DNA from: Dolomedes plantarius
Lineage: Eukaryota > Arthropoda > Arachnida > Araneae > Dolomedidae
Assembly (NCBI GenBank): GCA_907164885.2
Contig: OU015490.1
Span: 204,419,661-204,483,660 of the forward strand
Length of the DNA: 64,000 nucleotides
Direction of reading: 5' to 3'
The notes under the pieces are model-generated. The model was not told the origin of the DNA, did not search any database, and saw only the letters and a list, made by a program, of their open reading frames with translations. The position numbers and the translations under genes are program-made. Positions within the stretch are counted from its first letter, which is position 1, and each line of letters starts with the position of its first letter. Of this stretch, positions 32,606 through 43,038 are shown piece after piece.

Positions 32606-33646
32606 TTAACAGTTTTCCGACCATTTACATGGGGGTACGCACTTCCGAGCATCATTTTTAAATCTATAATGATACCAGCAATACCTTTTATTTTTAGAAG
32701 ACAATTTAGCTGTAGCACTGTCATTTTGAAAACCACGATTTCTTTTACGAAAGATACGAACCACCGGTTTACGAGACATTTGCCCAATCTTAAGTTTTAA
32801 TTCAGAAATTTCCTTTTTAAGCGTTTGAAATGAGGAACTTTCTATATGTGTGTCTGAAGCCACGATGCTGTTAACAGAACACTCATAAATTTTATCAGCT
32901 ATTTTTGCCAATTTCTTATTATCGGTTTCTTCGTCAGAAAACACGCCTAGTATTTGTTTAACATTTTGTGGTAACCGCTGCAACCACAAAGCACGAATTG
33001 CACTTGGGTTCAATTTTTCGCTATTCAAACTTTCCATTTCGCAAAGTAATTGAGAAGGGAGTTGGTCCCCTAACACTAAGGCCGTCTGCACACGGGGCAA
33101 CTCAAAAGAAACTGATAACTGACTCAAATCACAAACCAGTCCCTGATGAGTCGCAACCTATGTAATTGAATGGAGCCACGCACACGACGCAACTGGTTAC
33201 AAACCCGTCGGACGGGTTTGTAACCAGTTGCGTCGTGTGCGTGGCTCCATTCAATTACATAGGTTGCGACTCATCAGGGACTGGTTTGTGATTTGAGTCA
33301 GTTATCAGTTTCTTTTGAGTTGCTCCGTGTGCAGACGGCCTTAATCATTCAACAAAAGTTTTAAACGTGAACTCTCCGACTGTTCAAAATATGACAAAAC
33401 ACGAGCCTTTAACTCCTCATAAGCATTTTTAGCTGGGATTTTAATTACAATGTCTCGAACGCACTTTAAGATCCTGGGCTCTAGTGCAGTTATCACAGCA
33501 TGAAATTTTGTTTGATCAGCCGTAATCCCTGAAAAAGCGAATTGGGCTTCAACTTGTGAAAACCAAAGCTCTGCATCAGCTTCCCAAAATGTAGGCGCTT
33601 TAAATGCTACTCGACAAATATCCTGAGATACAGTATCCCCATCCAT
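32606..33646 (-). pseudogene. Gypsy-B gag, split by a palindromic MITE
   Basis: The N-terminal frame (33,646-33,341) starts MDGDTVSQDICRVAFKAPTF and has AELWFSQVEAQFAFSGITAD. The C-terminal frame (33,079-32,606) resumes at LVLGDQLPSQLL, continues with IRALWLQRLPQNVKQILG, and ends in a zinc-knuckle-like CWYHYRFKNDARKC. The two halves join in frame when the 261-bp MITE is removed, apart from uncertainty in the short duplicated bases. Apart from the insertion this gag looks open, so it was probably coding when the MITE arrived. Confidence 0.87.
33080..33340. mobile_element. near-perfect palindromic MITE (130-bp arms)
   Basis: Left arm 33,080-33,209 and right arm 33,211-33,340 are inverse complements around a single central G, with only one mismatch that I can find (CACGGGGC versus CACGGAGC). 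Termini are GGCCGTCTGCACACGG. The flanks are TAA on the left and TTA on the right, compatible with a TWA-type PIF/Harbinger target, though the duplication is not clean. It has no coding capacity. It lies in the Gypsy-B gag. Confidence 0.93.
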
Positions 33647-34048
33647 TATTCAAAACAATACTGGTATAAAATTGTATAAACACAGCAAGAAAAGCTCTTA
33701 AATTACAAAAGATGTTTAAAATCTTTATCAACCCTGACTTACAATAGTGCGTTAAAATATTTTGTAAACATTAAATTTAAACATTTTAAAACACTGCTAT
33801 TGACACGAATATGTTTAAAGGAGGTCAAGAACCAAAACCATGAACATTTCACCTACCTGCTTTATCCTACGCAGAAGAAAGCCGCCATTAATATGAAGTA
33901 CACCGCTCAGTCCAGTCAATGTGAAACAAGCCGTTTAAAAAGCAAAAGAATTCTTGAAGTTAGGTGCTTGCAAGTTTGCATATATCCACATACGTTAATA
34001 CGGATACACGTCGAAACATTTCACCTGTGTAACAGTCCGGGTCATCAG
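33647..34048 (-). other. Gypsy-B 5' leader
   Basis: Untranslated region between the 5' LTR and gag. No frame of note. Confidence 0.6.
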
Positions 34049-34412
34049 TGCAGCCCTTCTGAGGTAGGACTACTAACCTTGCGGCGATAGCTAGTAGAAT
34101 ATACGGCTATCATGCCGCTGCGTATTCGTGATGAAATGCAATGAAGAATGCAAGCATAGACTGGAAGGAGTTTAATCGTCAGAATAAAAATTATAATTTA
34201 ATACATAAAACAAAATAGATCTTTCCCAACTCGGAAAGGAAATGACACAGAAATTCCTGCAGGGAAAAGAGTATGTGTGTGGAGCTGAAAAACAACTGGG
34301 TTTTTAAATCTGTTCACATTAATCAGGCATGCGCAGTAATGCCGATTTTAAATTGCTTCTTTAGGAGAAAGTAGTGAACAATTTTTGTGTCCGAGGCCAC
34401 AGTGACACCACA
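34049..34412 (-). repeat. Gypsy-B 5' LTR
   Basis: 364 bp, paired with 27,674-28,038. Confidence 0.93.
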
Positions 34413-34416
34413 GTAT

Positions 34417-36164
34417 AAACTTGCTTATTGGAAATAATGGAATTTAGTATTTTATGCCAAATAACTGATGAACACAAAAACTTAAATTGTTTAATGCAAT
34501 TATACAATGTAGTAAACCCAAGGCCTCGTATCTTATTAAATTATCAATTTTTTGATTTTCGTAAATGCTTAGCAAAGCGTCGTTTACATCTCCCAAATGG
34601 AATCTCAAAGGCTTTAAGGCCTCTATCCTACTCATCCATCTAGTGTCACTCGATGGTTTCAAAGTTAAACCTTGAACATGTTTTAAAAGTATTGCCCATC
34701 AAAAAGTAGATGCCGAAAAAAATAAATATATTTTTTGGACCATGTTGAAGAAATTAGCGGCTTCCAAGGATGCTTTTGCCATATCATTAACAACAAGATT
34801 GAGAGAATGGCTACTACACGGAACATGGAATGCTCGCGAATTACATTGTTTAATTATAGATTGCACTCCTGCTTTATCGCCCCTCATATTGGACCCGTTG
34901 TCGTACCCCTGCCCTCTGATATTCTGCAAATTTAAACCCAAGTCATTAAGTTCTCCAATTAGAATATCAGACATTTGTTTTCCTGTGGATGTTTTGACTG
35001 GTAAGAATCCTAAAAAGCTTTCATTAATTTTCATTTCAACATCAGCTTCAAATTTATTGATTGAAACGTAGCTGATTACAAGAGTCATCTGCTCTACCTT
35101 ACTAATGTCAAGAGTACAGTCTAAAAGTATGGAAAAATATTTGAATTTTTTTAATTTCATCAATAATATGAGACTTTATACTTTGATGCAGCAGATCTAT
35201 TATTTCGTTTTGTATATTTTTCCCGAGATAGTGAGGTTTAGTCTCTTCTTTTTTGAGCACTCTACGTACGTTCTCTTCCATAATGGGATCAAATTCAGAT
35301 AGCGACTCACCTATTTTTAAGAAATTACCGTTATTATACTCAAACAACTTGTCGCTTGTACCTTGAAAAGCCAGACAACTTTTACCAACCATTTTAGTAA
35401 CTGCTACGATTCTTAGAAACACCTAGTTCCAATGATTTGTTTTGGCATTAATAATTCTTTGAGAGGCCGCATCTATAGTTTTACAACACTTTAACCGTTG
35501 GTTCATTTCTAGCCATGATTTTTGGGCCGGAATATGATTTTTGGAAATATCATGCTCTTTTAAAGTTTCGCCGAGGTGCTTCCAACTTTTAAAACCCTCC
35601 TTTGAAAGAGAACTAACTATACAGCCGAAAGTTTTGCAACAGAAGCAGTAAACGCAATTTTGTAAAGGAGAGTACTCTAGCCAGTCTCATAAAGCTTGCT
35701 CTCCATTGCTTAAAATTCGTGTATAATAATTTGAACTAAAATGGCGACCAATGTCATTGGAAGGAAATTTGTAATTAGGCAATGGTTTAGGCGGTCCTTG
35801 ACTAACTAAAAAGCATCTCCTAAAATTCTTGAACACAATGCTGGATCTGTACTCAAAGTTTGTAGAACGCTTTCTGCGGGTGTCACGTTAGTTTAAATTT
35901 TTTCAATGCTTTCATCTGGTGAAGATATAGTCAGCTCCAATTGATTTAGAAACTTTGTCCATTTGTTTGTCATCATCATCCTCTTACAATTCCGTATTTT
36001 CTTTTATAACCGGACTTGATGTTGAATTCTCAAGAGTCGTCATTTGTTTTGGTACAAAGCTGGATATAATTTTTTAACGCGCCAGCTTGTTTTTGCCTTT
36101 CGGCTTCTTTTTCCAGCCTTTTTTTGTACTGGTAAACAGACAGATTTCTTTGACCGTCAGACAT
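34417..36164 (-). pseudogene. hAT transposase, N-terminal and catalytic part
   Basis: The start is MSDGQRNLSVYQYKKRLEKE at 36,164, with a Lys/Glu-rich head typical of TTF-finger hAT proteins. A Cys/His stretch lies around 35,700-35,440. Frame 35,422-35,108 has AFQGTSDKLFEYNNGNFL. Frame 35,163-34,699 has YFSILLDCTLDISKVEQMT, which contains the first catalytic-Asp region, then IRGQGYDNGSNMRGDKAGVQ (second region) and PCSSHSLNLVVNDMA. Frame 34,662-34,444 has DTRWMSRIEAL. The coding sequence continues across the Gypsy-B insertion at 27,673. Several frameshifts make it a pseudogene. It belongs to the ZMYM1-like hAT lineage. Confidence 0.85.
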
Positions 36165-36216
36165 TCTGGAAGAGACACGCACATAACTCAAATTAAACAA
36201 TGTAAACTATAAAATA

Positions 36217-37188
36217 CAGTGATTTCCGTTTATAAGAATCACGTTTGTTATTACTGTTTTTGATTCTTATAAGCGGTTGATTCTTATAGCCGAAATTTTG
36301 GTTTTTGGACAAGCACACACACACCAATATATACATATATAAGATAATTTACCATAAAATACTCTTTAATTTAAGCTAATTATCTTTTATTAAAATTATT
36401 TTTTATAATTTTAAAAATACAACTTAATTTCTAGACCTATAAGTAAATACACATGTTTATAGTAAGAAAAGAAAAAAACCCAATATTTCTTACAACATAC
36501 CTGCTTAACAGTTTTAACATTTCAACTACAGGAAGGGAGCAAGAAAAGTTTTCTATGGTAGTTTGACGTAATGAAGTTTTCAGGAGGCTGTTTATACCTC
36601 TTTCAATACTAATAGTCTCAGACGAAGATTCACCTTCTAGCTTACGTTTCACGGTTTGATAACGTACTGAATCTACTAATGTCACGTTTGCCTAAGTGAT
36701 AGTGGACACTTCCCCGAAGATTTATGTGTTTCAGGGTCCAGGAAACCGCAACCAGGAGGTGTGAAAAAATAGTCCCTATATTTGTTTGCCAGAGGAGAAA
36801 AGTGAAATCGGGCCCGGACGGGTAAAGATGGCCCTGGGTCAAGCTAATAGGACAGTCTTGTGCTAAAGCGTTTAAGGGGAAACTATTATGTTATGTCTAA
36901 CAAAGAAAGGGATGAATTTTACGACTATATTTCATCCCATCTTATCGTTCTTTCTTTAAAAAAAAGAAAAGAAAGAACTTCGTACCTTTTGAGGGTTTAA
37001 GTGGCTTTTTTGGAAAAATGAAAGGAAAGTGAAGAGTGTAAACTGATTCTTAAAACCGGTGGATTGATTCTTTAAAGCGAAAACTTTAACATGGAAATAA
37101 TACATTTGTTTTTGTTTTCGCGATATTGATTCTTATAAACGGTTGATTCTTATAACCACTGATCACTATAAGCGGTGGTTACTTACTG
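36217..37188 (-). mobile_element. pogo/Tigger-like MITE, copy A
   Basis: A 972-bp element with CAGT-type termini: CAGTGATTTCCG at 36,217 and, reversed, CAGTAAGTAACCACCGC ending at 37,188. It is flanked by TA. The ends contain iterated GATTCTTATAA motifs. Inside, a minus-strand frame (36,685-36,437) ends in LRQTTIENFSC, resembling the Gln-Thr-x-Ile-x-x-Phe C-terminus of pogo-group transposases, so it is likely an internally deleted derivative. A second copy is at 56,441-58,895. It lies in the 5' part of the hAT element. Confidence 0.75.
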
Positions 37189-37189
37189 T

Positions 37190-38850
37190 ATTAAAAAAAA
37201 TAAAGATTTATCCTTGTTCTAAATAATCTAAAACCGTAATTAACATAACTTCAAAATTATATTCCGTTAATCGACATAAAAAATATTTATGCGCTACATA
37301 AAATATTTTTCGTATCCTGTGAACGTAAACAAAAGTCTAGTGTTATTATATATGTATTTTATAATAACAAATATTTCAGCAAATCGTAAATAGTCATTAA
37401 AAACAATTTTATAATTCTTGATTTTGAGATTTTATTCAGTTCAATCTCTCTATTCTAAAAGAAAGTAACTGCCGCTGCAGCAGCCGCCGCCGCCGCTGTC
37501 AAAAGCTTGTCACGCTATCTCCTCCGAAACCGCTGGGGGTATGGGGTCGAGACCGATATCAATCGATGCAGAACAATGTGGGGAAGAAAGTAAGACATGT
37601 CTCATATTCGTCGGACTTTAAGTTTTTTTTATTTTATGTTTTGTGGGAAAATATTGACTTTTTCATGTTCAGATTACGATAACTCGCCAAAAAAGGATCG
37701 TAGAATTTTTTTTTACTATCTAAGACTACAGACATTTCTCCTTTAAACAAGACCTCATTTGTTTAAAAATAATTTAAAACAGACTGATATTTTTATTAAA
37801 ACTGAAAACCCACTTTTTGGAAAAATTTATGCGTTTCGAGATATATAAATTCGATGCTCTCAGACTTATTATATTACAAAGAAAATATTTATATCAACTG
37901 GAAGATGAAAGCTTTCTCATTCATATAAACTTCATTTCAAGTCTCTATCTTAAACTTTCGATTTTTAATTGAATTTTAAAGAAATACTTCAAAAAAATCT
38001 TCTCATTCGCTTCCTTTGCAAAAGGACATGAAAGAAGATCCGATTTTTCCCCCATACGGGCTTCATCCATTTTGCCGGGAGGGGGGGGGGAAGCTTCAAC
38101 TGTAAACAACTATTGAGTCATTCATTCACTTGATTCACCAGAGGAGCGAGCGTAGCGAGCCTAGGGGCGAAGCCCCTAGTTATTCAAATATATTATTATA
38201 AGACGCATTTTATCGAAGCAATGAACTTAATAAATGTCTTATATTATTGATTCAAATAATTATTTTCATAAAACAAAAATATAAATAATTATACCTATAG
38301 ATTACATTCAAATTTGATACAATATATTACCTGTTTTGCATCTGGATCTATTTCTGAGAACCATGTCGCAGCACTGTGACGTATTTACCTTTAAAAGTTA
38401 AAAAAACGCACTGAAGTAAATTTTATGAACTTCCACTTGTTATCTTTACCGACGTAATAGCAAGATAATGCTACTATGTAATGAAACCGCTCTTTTATAA
38501 TGAGAGGTAATAAGCAAGTCTATGCATGTCCAAACACAAGTTGAAGCAGCACTCTGCTCGCGTGCTAATGCTTTCTATTCAGAGAAGTATATGCATGTTC
38601 AAACAAGTTCAAGCAGCGTCCTTTACAAATTCTGCGTTTATTTTTCAGTAATAGTGTAAATATTTTTAGCTATTAGACATAAACAATATAAATATGCTAT
38701 GCACTGTAAATTATTAGTCAACGAAAAAATCGATGTGTGAAATTTTCTATTAATTGGGTATTTAACACATCCTCACACTTTTCTCACACTTACAGCCAAA
38801 ATGGCGCCCCGGACAAATGTCCGGGTTGCCCACCCCTAGAGCGGGCCCTG
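37190..38850 (-). other. 5' non-coding part of the hAT element
   Basis: No coding motif. It contains a short GC-rich trinucleotide patch (37,474-37,500), a G run near 38,082-38,092, and a GC-rich hairpin at 38,157-38,181. The last about 50 bp are the hAT terminal region, with CCCCGGACAAATGTCCGGG as a subterminal hairpin. Confidence 0.5.
38145..38181 (+). repeat. Helitron-type 3' end candidate (GC hairpin plus CTAGT)
   Basis: GCGAGCGTAGCGAGC followed by CTAGGGGCGAAGCCCCTAG forms a perfect stem-loop in AT-rich DNA and ends in CTAGTT. This fits a Helitron terminus, but no matching 5' end was located. Confidence 0.4.
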
Positions 38851-39057
38851 ACTACTGTGACTCAACTATTTCAGTTCATCTTGTTTTACTAACTTCAGTT
38901 GTCTCTTTGAAGATTTTTCTTTTTGTTTCCGATATTTAGATTTCAGTTTTCTTCAACATTTTTCTGTAGAGTTTAAATCTCTAGCTTGAGGGGTACTGTT
39001 AACACTTCGGGGTAATTATACACCATTTAGCGTTGCATACGGCAAAAAGTTCTTTTC

Positions 39058-39369
39058 CTACGTCGGGGCAGCGATCACATCAGCCATAAGCCCTCTGGCA
39101 GCCCAATAAAAATTAGCTTTGTTATGAAAGTTGTCAGGAGGACAGTTAAAAAAAGAAAGCGCAGGACAGCTTGTTAAATGAGTAAAATCCATAAGAGCGC
39201 CTGAAGAACACAGGATACAGTCAGGGCTATCTAACACACCAATATGGCAAAGGTGATCCGGTAAAAAGTTATGGCCAGTTAAAAGTCTAAAATTAGCAGT
39301 GAAGACCGAGCGGGGAAGGTTCATAGGAAGTGGAGAACACAACAATGAACTCCAGGCCTTACCCACCAC
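39058..39369 (-). pseudogene. LINE ORF2 C-terminal relic
   Basis: A 103-codon minus frame with ANFRLLTGHNFLPDHLCHIG, then CILCSSGALMDFTHLTSCPA and FYWAARGLM. This is the Cys-rich segment after RNase H in the same LINE family as 55,360-55,575 (FRLKTGHDCLAEHLNRIG, CQVCTAG, LYWNARHMM). RNase H and RT are absent, so the copy is strongly 5'-truncated. Confidence 0.75.
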
Positions 39370-39899
39370 AGCTTCAGCATAGTGATTTCAAAGGGACCTT
39401 TGCAATTTATTTTTTTTTACACCACATATTTGCTGGTAGGAAAGAGTAATAGGACAAAAAGTAGATTTTGGGTCATACTGCTTGCATTTAAAAAAATCCA
39501 CGCGGAAAGCCTTTTCTAATTATAATTTACTCATTTTAAGTTTGTGTATAATTTCGAGGCTTAAATATCAGAGGAGAATTTGTTATTTGCTATTCGATAC
39601 CGCTGGGAGCACGTTACATAAGTAGTCAATTTATTATAACCACCGTACAATTTCATGCAAATGAGCTATCACGCTGTCGCTGCTGGGGGTGAGATTGGTA
39701 TAAGAGGGATTGCTGGATAATTGTAAAGACAGTTGAAGGGTATCCCTTGTGAAAGAATAAGAAAAGAACTCGAGTCAAAGGAACGAGTAACATCGAAATT
39801 GCTTCGCTTGGGAAGTGTTTGAGAACAGCTGTTGTTCATGTTTAGTAAGAGTGGACCACCAAACAAAAATCCGGATCTCAACGTAAGGTCGTCACCTGC
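39370..39899. other. non-coding stretch
   Basis: No supported feature. The minus-strand frame 39,881-39,669 has no recognisable motif. Confidence 0.35.
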
Positions 39900-40745
39900 T
39901 ACTAGATGGTCGAGCTGAAAGGAAAGTTTACAGACCTGTCAACCAACAGATGGGCAACAGTACATTAATTTATAGCTGCTATTAAAGAAGGACAGTTCCG
40001 ATGGCCTTTCATGTATTCGCTGCACATTACACCGTATCGAGTATGGAACCCGCAGGCCTGTTCTAAAGCCTTTGCTGTCTGCAGCTAACAAGATTAAATG
40101 TCTTCAGTTCGTACAGGATCTCAGGGATTGAACAATAAATGAGTAGAAAATGAAAACGTGGTCCGATGAATCACGGTTTCAACTGTACCATGCAGATGGA
40201 AGGGTGCGAATAAGGAGAAAACAGCACGACAGCATGGACCTAAAGTGTATTGCCACTATACTTCAAGTTGGTGGGTGCAACTTTATGGTTTGATGGTTTT
40301 TTGTATTATTCGTATCCTTTAATTCCCGTAGAAAAACGTCTGAATGCCAATAGGTATGGAAATTTTGTGACTGATCAAGTACATCCAGTTATGTCAATGG
40401 TATATCCCACTGGATACTTCCAGCAAGACAATGATCCATGCCATAAAGATCACATTGTCCACGTATGATTTGAAAAACAGGACGGAGACTTCGCCATACT
40501 TAGTTGGTCATCACAATCACCAGATCTCAATCCCATTGAGTTTTTGTGGGATGAGGTAGAAAGGAGCATCAAGCAGGTGGATCAAGAACCATCAAATCTT
40601 GGAGAACTGAAAGGTGCAGTTCATCGGATATGGTCTCTCATTCCTGAAGCCAAATACCAGCATCTGATAGAGAGTCCATGCAAAAGAGTCAAAATATGAT
40701 CTTCTTTAGCTGCCGAACTCTCAGTGTTTAAACGTCATGAATCCC
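39900..40745 (+). pseudogene. Tc1-like transposase relic
   Basis: Pieces in several frames: KTWSDESRFQLYHADGR near 40,150-40,200 (first catalytic Asp), DQVHPVMSM then YFQQDNDPCHKDHIV in frame 40,250-40,468 (second Asp), and WSSQSPDLNPIEFLWDEVER near 40,503-40,565 (Glu). The C-terminal IWSLIPEAKYQHLIES follows. Frameshifts fall near 40,290 and 40,470. The terminal repeats were not found. Confidence 0.8.
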
Positions 40746-41512
40746 ACAAAATGTAACAACTGTCTTAGAGATTTTATTGCAAAGTCTCTATATGAGATTT
40801 TGAAATAAAACTTATTAGCCGTTTCAAATATCTTATATAAATTGAGTTTCAATTAGATTTTCAATTCATTACAAAATATTATTAAGAGTCCATGTTTTAA
40901 GAGGCTTGAAAAAATGAAACCTTGTTGATATGTATTAAAAATTACATAGTTATGTGATATATTTTTGCTTTACCTCAACAGATATAGATAATGCACTACT
41001 TTCATTTAGCTGTTATTGGCCATTTTTAATAGCTCTTTAAATATGGGTAGATCTGTTTCAATGTAGCAAAATATAGTTGTAATACTAAAAAAAAACAAAC
41101 AACCATAGACGGAAGAATGGGAAAATAATAATAGATGAGAGCAATTTTTTCAATAAGGAGATATAACTTGGTATGACCTATGAATCACGCTTATCTATAC
41201 AGCATCTTGGTTTATATTCATTCAGTTATTTGATAAAAACCAGGAAAAATTCTGAGTGACTGATAAAGGAACATAAGATTTTATTTCTTCACAAGTCTGT
41301 ACCTCTAGTACTCTGCAATAATCGGATTCCCATTATTCGATGTTGTAAACAGGTATAGGATATGAATTCGAATCCAAAATCAACTGTTCAACAGTGCATT
41401 AGTTATTATCAAAACTTTTCTTGGAGTTTTTCTTTTACTGTCATGTAGTAAAAGTTTGCCGTAACGCTCCAGAATCAACCAACCTTCTCTTACATAATAG
41501 GACCGTTATGTA
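40746..41512. other. non-coding stretch downstream of the receptor gene
   Basis: AT-rich. On the minus strand a canonical AATAAA sits at 41,284-41,279 and could serve the receptor gene, about 640 bp past its stop. Nothing else recognised. Confidence 0.35.
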
Positions 41513-41897
41513 CTAACCCTATTGGATTCTCTCACCTCAATGTTAACCCATGGAGAAAATTTGTCTACTATTTACAGCTAAACAAATGCTGATAATCCAA
41601 TAATTTTCAGATATCCTTAACTTTTCTGCACTTTGCAACAGGATTCATGTTATAAATTTCGTCCACCAAAGGAATTTATGAGCGTTTAAAACAGACTATA
41701 CCAGATTTTTTTCCCTGAATAATTTAAATTTTAAAATATTTACATTTTTCTATAAAACGAAAAATGCCCCAAGATGTAAAATTTCTTTCTCTATTACGGA
41801 GTACAATTAAAAAAAAATCTTTATATCCTAGTCGCCATTCCCTGGACAAAATTTCTCCATAGGTTAACATTGAGGTGAGCGAATCCAATAAGGTTAG
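41513..41897. mobile_element. mariner-type MITE with about 55-bp TIRs
   Basis: A 385-bp block begins CTAACCCTATTGGATTC and ends with the complement of CTAACCTTATTGGATTC. The inverted match continues through CACCTCAATGTTAACC to ATGGAGAAA, about 55 bp. TA flanks both ends (41,511-41,512 and 41,898-41,899). The interior is AT-rich and non-coding. It ends 20 bp from the receptor stop codon. Confidence 0.8.
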
Positions 41898-41919
41898 TAC
41901 ACAGCAGCTTTAAGGGCTC

Positions 41920-42993
41920 TTATTTCTGTCGTTGTATAGTGTCAAGTAATGCTATATATGTGACGACAGTCCCCATGTAAACTAGGACGAAATTCTTATT
42001 GATAGGAATGCCTCCGAATACTGTCATAGCCAATTCCTTATCTATATACCTGAGGAATAGAAGATGATTAAGATCTGATCCAGAGGGATTTTCAGGGAGA
42101 TGACTGGCTTCATCGGCTATTTCGCCCGACAAACTAGACACTCTACTTGCTACCGAACAAATAATTATGAAGGACAACATATTGTTTGCTGACACGGTAC
42201 AAACAAGAGCCTGTTGAATAAAGCTATTTGATTTCAAACTGTTAAGAAGAAGGTTGTATGTGAAGAACAAGCTAACTGTATTGAAAAGAAGGAAACAAAA
42301 CACCAACATCGAGAGGTTACTGTTAGCTTTTGCAACTTCTTTCTTAATGACCACGAAACTTTGCAGAAGGCGTCTGTAATTAGGAATCTTGTCTAATGAT
42401 AAGGATTTTTTATAAAGCTGCAAAATCGAAATAATTTGGAAGCAGATTGTTGCATAAAACATGCAAAAAGTATTCATGGGCATTAAAAGTGTGATGCAAG
42501 TGAAAACTACGTACATAATGATGAATATGTATTTTCCATTTGGTGATGTAAGTTTGAATCCAAATAGGATGTAACTGGTATCAGAATTGTCTAAATTACT
42601 AAAAAAGTGTGATATCTCAAAAATAATGATGATTATGTGGATAAGTATATTTAATATTACCCACAGGGACATTTTTCGATCAAAGCTTTTGAATTTTGTT
42701 AAATCAGTTAGGTTAATTTTCAGTGTCATAAGTTTCCAAAATTTTGAGGTCAGCGAAAATCGAAAAAAAAGGCATATTAGAAACGTAGAAATACTTCCTA
42801 TGAATTCGGCAGAATTTCTCTCCTCCACTACAATCATCATCGACAATGCAATTATGATGTTCAGAATTGAAACGACAAAACTCAATATATTCATAAGATG
42901 ATTGCGCAGGTTTTCTTTTCTGGAGTGCAAGCAAGGAAGGCTGTAAATGAGATTCATACGAAATACGAAAGTTAATGATCTAGATAGCTCCAT
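41920..42993 (-). CDS. gustatory-receptor-like 7-TM chemoreceptor
   Basis: This is the only long intact frame without transposon motifs. The open frame runs from 43,038, but its first Met codon is at 42,993, giving 357 residues, normal for arthropod gustatory receptors. Hydrophobic segments (numbered from 42,993) lie near 37-56, 65-82, 110-129, 156-183, 227-250, 265-284 and 333-352: seven in all. The C-terminus GTVVTYIALLDTIQ resembles the family's TY-hydrophobic-Q signature, though with a longer spacing. These proteins are plasma-membrane ligand-gated channels of chemosensory neurons with an intracellular N-terminus. The odd Lys/Asn-rich loop composition fits a fast-evolving member. Upstream, GTTTATCCTTAG then GTGC at 43,030-43,022 looks like a 3' splice site, so an upstream coding exon is possible. 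The ligand is unknown. Confidence 0.78.
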   Translation of the reverse strand: MELSRSLTFVFRMNLIYSLPCLHSRKENLRNHLMNILSFVVSILNIIIALSMMIVVEERNSAEFIGSISTFLICLFFRFSLTSKFWKLMTLKINLTDLTKFKSFDRKMSLWVILNILIHIIIIIFEISHFFSNLDNSDTSYILFGFKLTSPNGKYIFIIMYVVFTCITLLMPMNTFCMFYATICFQIISILQLYKKSLSLDKIPNYRRLLQSFVVIKKEVAKANSNLSMLVFCFLLFNTVSLFFTYNLLLNSLKSNSFIQQALVCTVSANNMLSFIIICSVASRVSSLSGEIADEASHLPENPSGSDLNHLLFLRYIDKELAMTVFGGIPINKNFVLVYMGTVVTYIALLDTIQRQK

Positions 42994-43038
42994 ACTTTTC
43001 AAAGGGAAGTTTTCAGTTTTGCACCTAAGGATAAACAC

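Larger units (their letters stand above)
27674..34412 (-). mobile_element. Gypsy-B: Ty3/gypsy element inserted in the hAT transposase
   Basis: A 6739-bp element on the minus strand with LTRs at 34,049-34,412 (5') and 27,674-28,038 (3'), termini TGTGGTGTCACTG and GGGCTGCA, and GTAT duplications at 27,670-27,673 and 34,413-34,416. The LTRs differ by about six substitutions and one indel (under 2%), so this copy is younger than Gypsy-A. A purine-rich GTGGGGAGTGG precedes the 3' LTR. CTGATGACCCGGACTG follows the 5' LTR. It has itself received a solo LTR in the RT and a MITE in gag. Confidence 0.93.
24663..38850 (-). mobile_element. hAT element expanded to 14.2 kb by nested insertions
   Basis: The left end CAGCGCCCGCTCTAG (24,663) matches the complement of the right end (CAGGGCCCGCTCTAG, ending 38,850) at 14 of 15 bases. 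The left flank ACTACTG (24,656-24,662) and right flank ACTACTGT (38,851-38,858) agree over 7 bases, the 8-bp hAT duplication with one base lost on the left. hAT transposase segments of a single protein lie in the same orientation at 36,164-34,417 and 27,669-26,866. The rest is later insertion: Gypsy-B, a pogo-like MITE, TA microsatellites and other repeats. Confidence 0.8.

Noticed and set aside
42587..42901. Plus-strand frame of 104 codons
   Set aside because: Antisense shadow of the receptor gene, low complexity and no motif.
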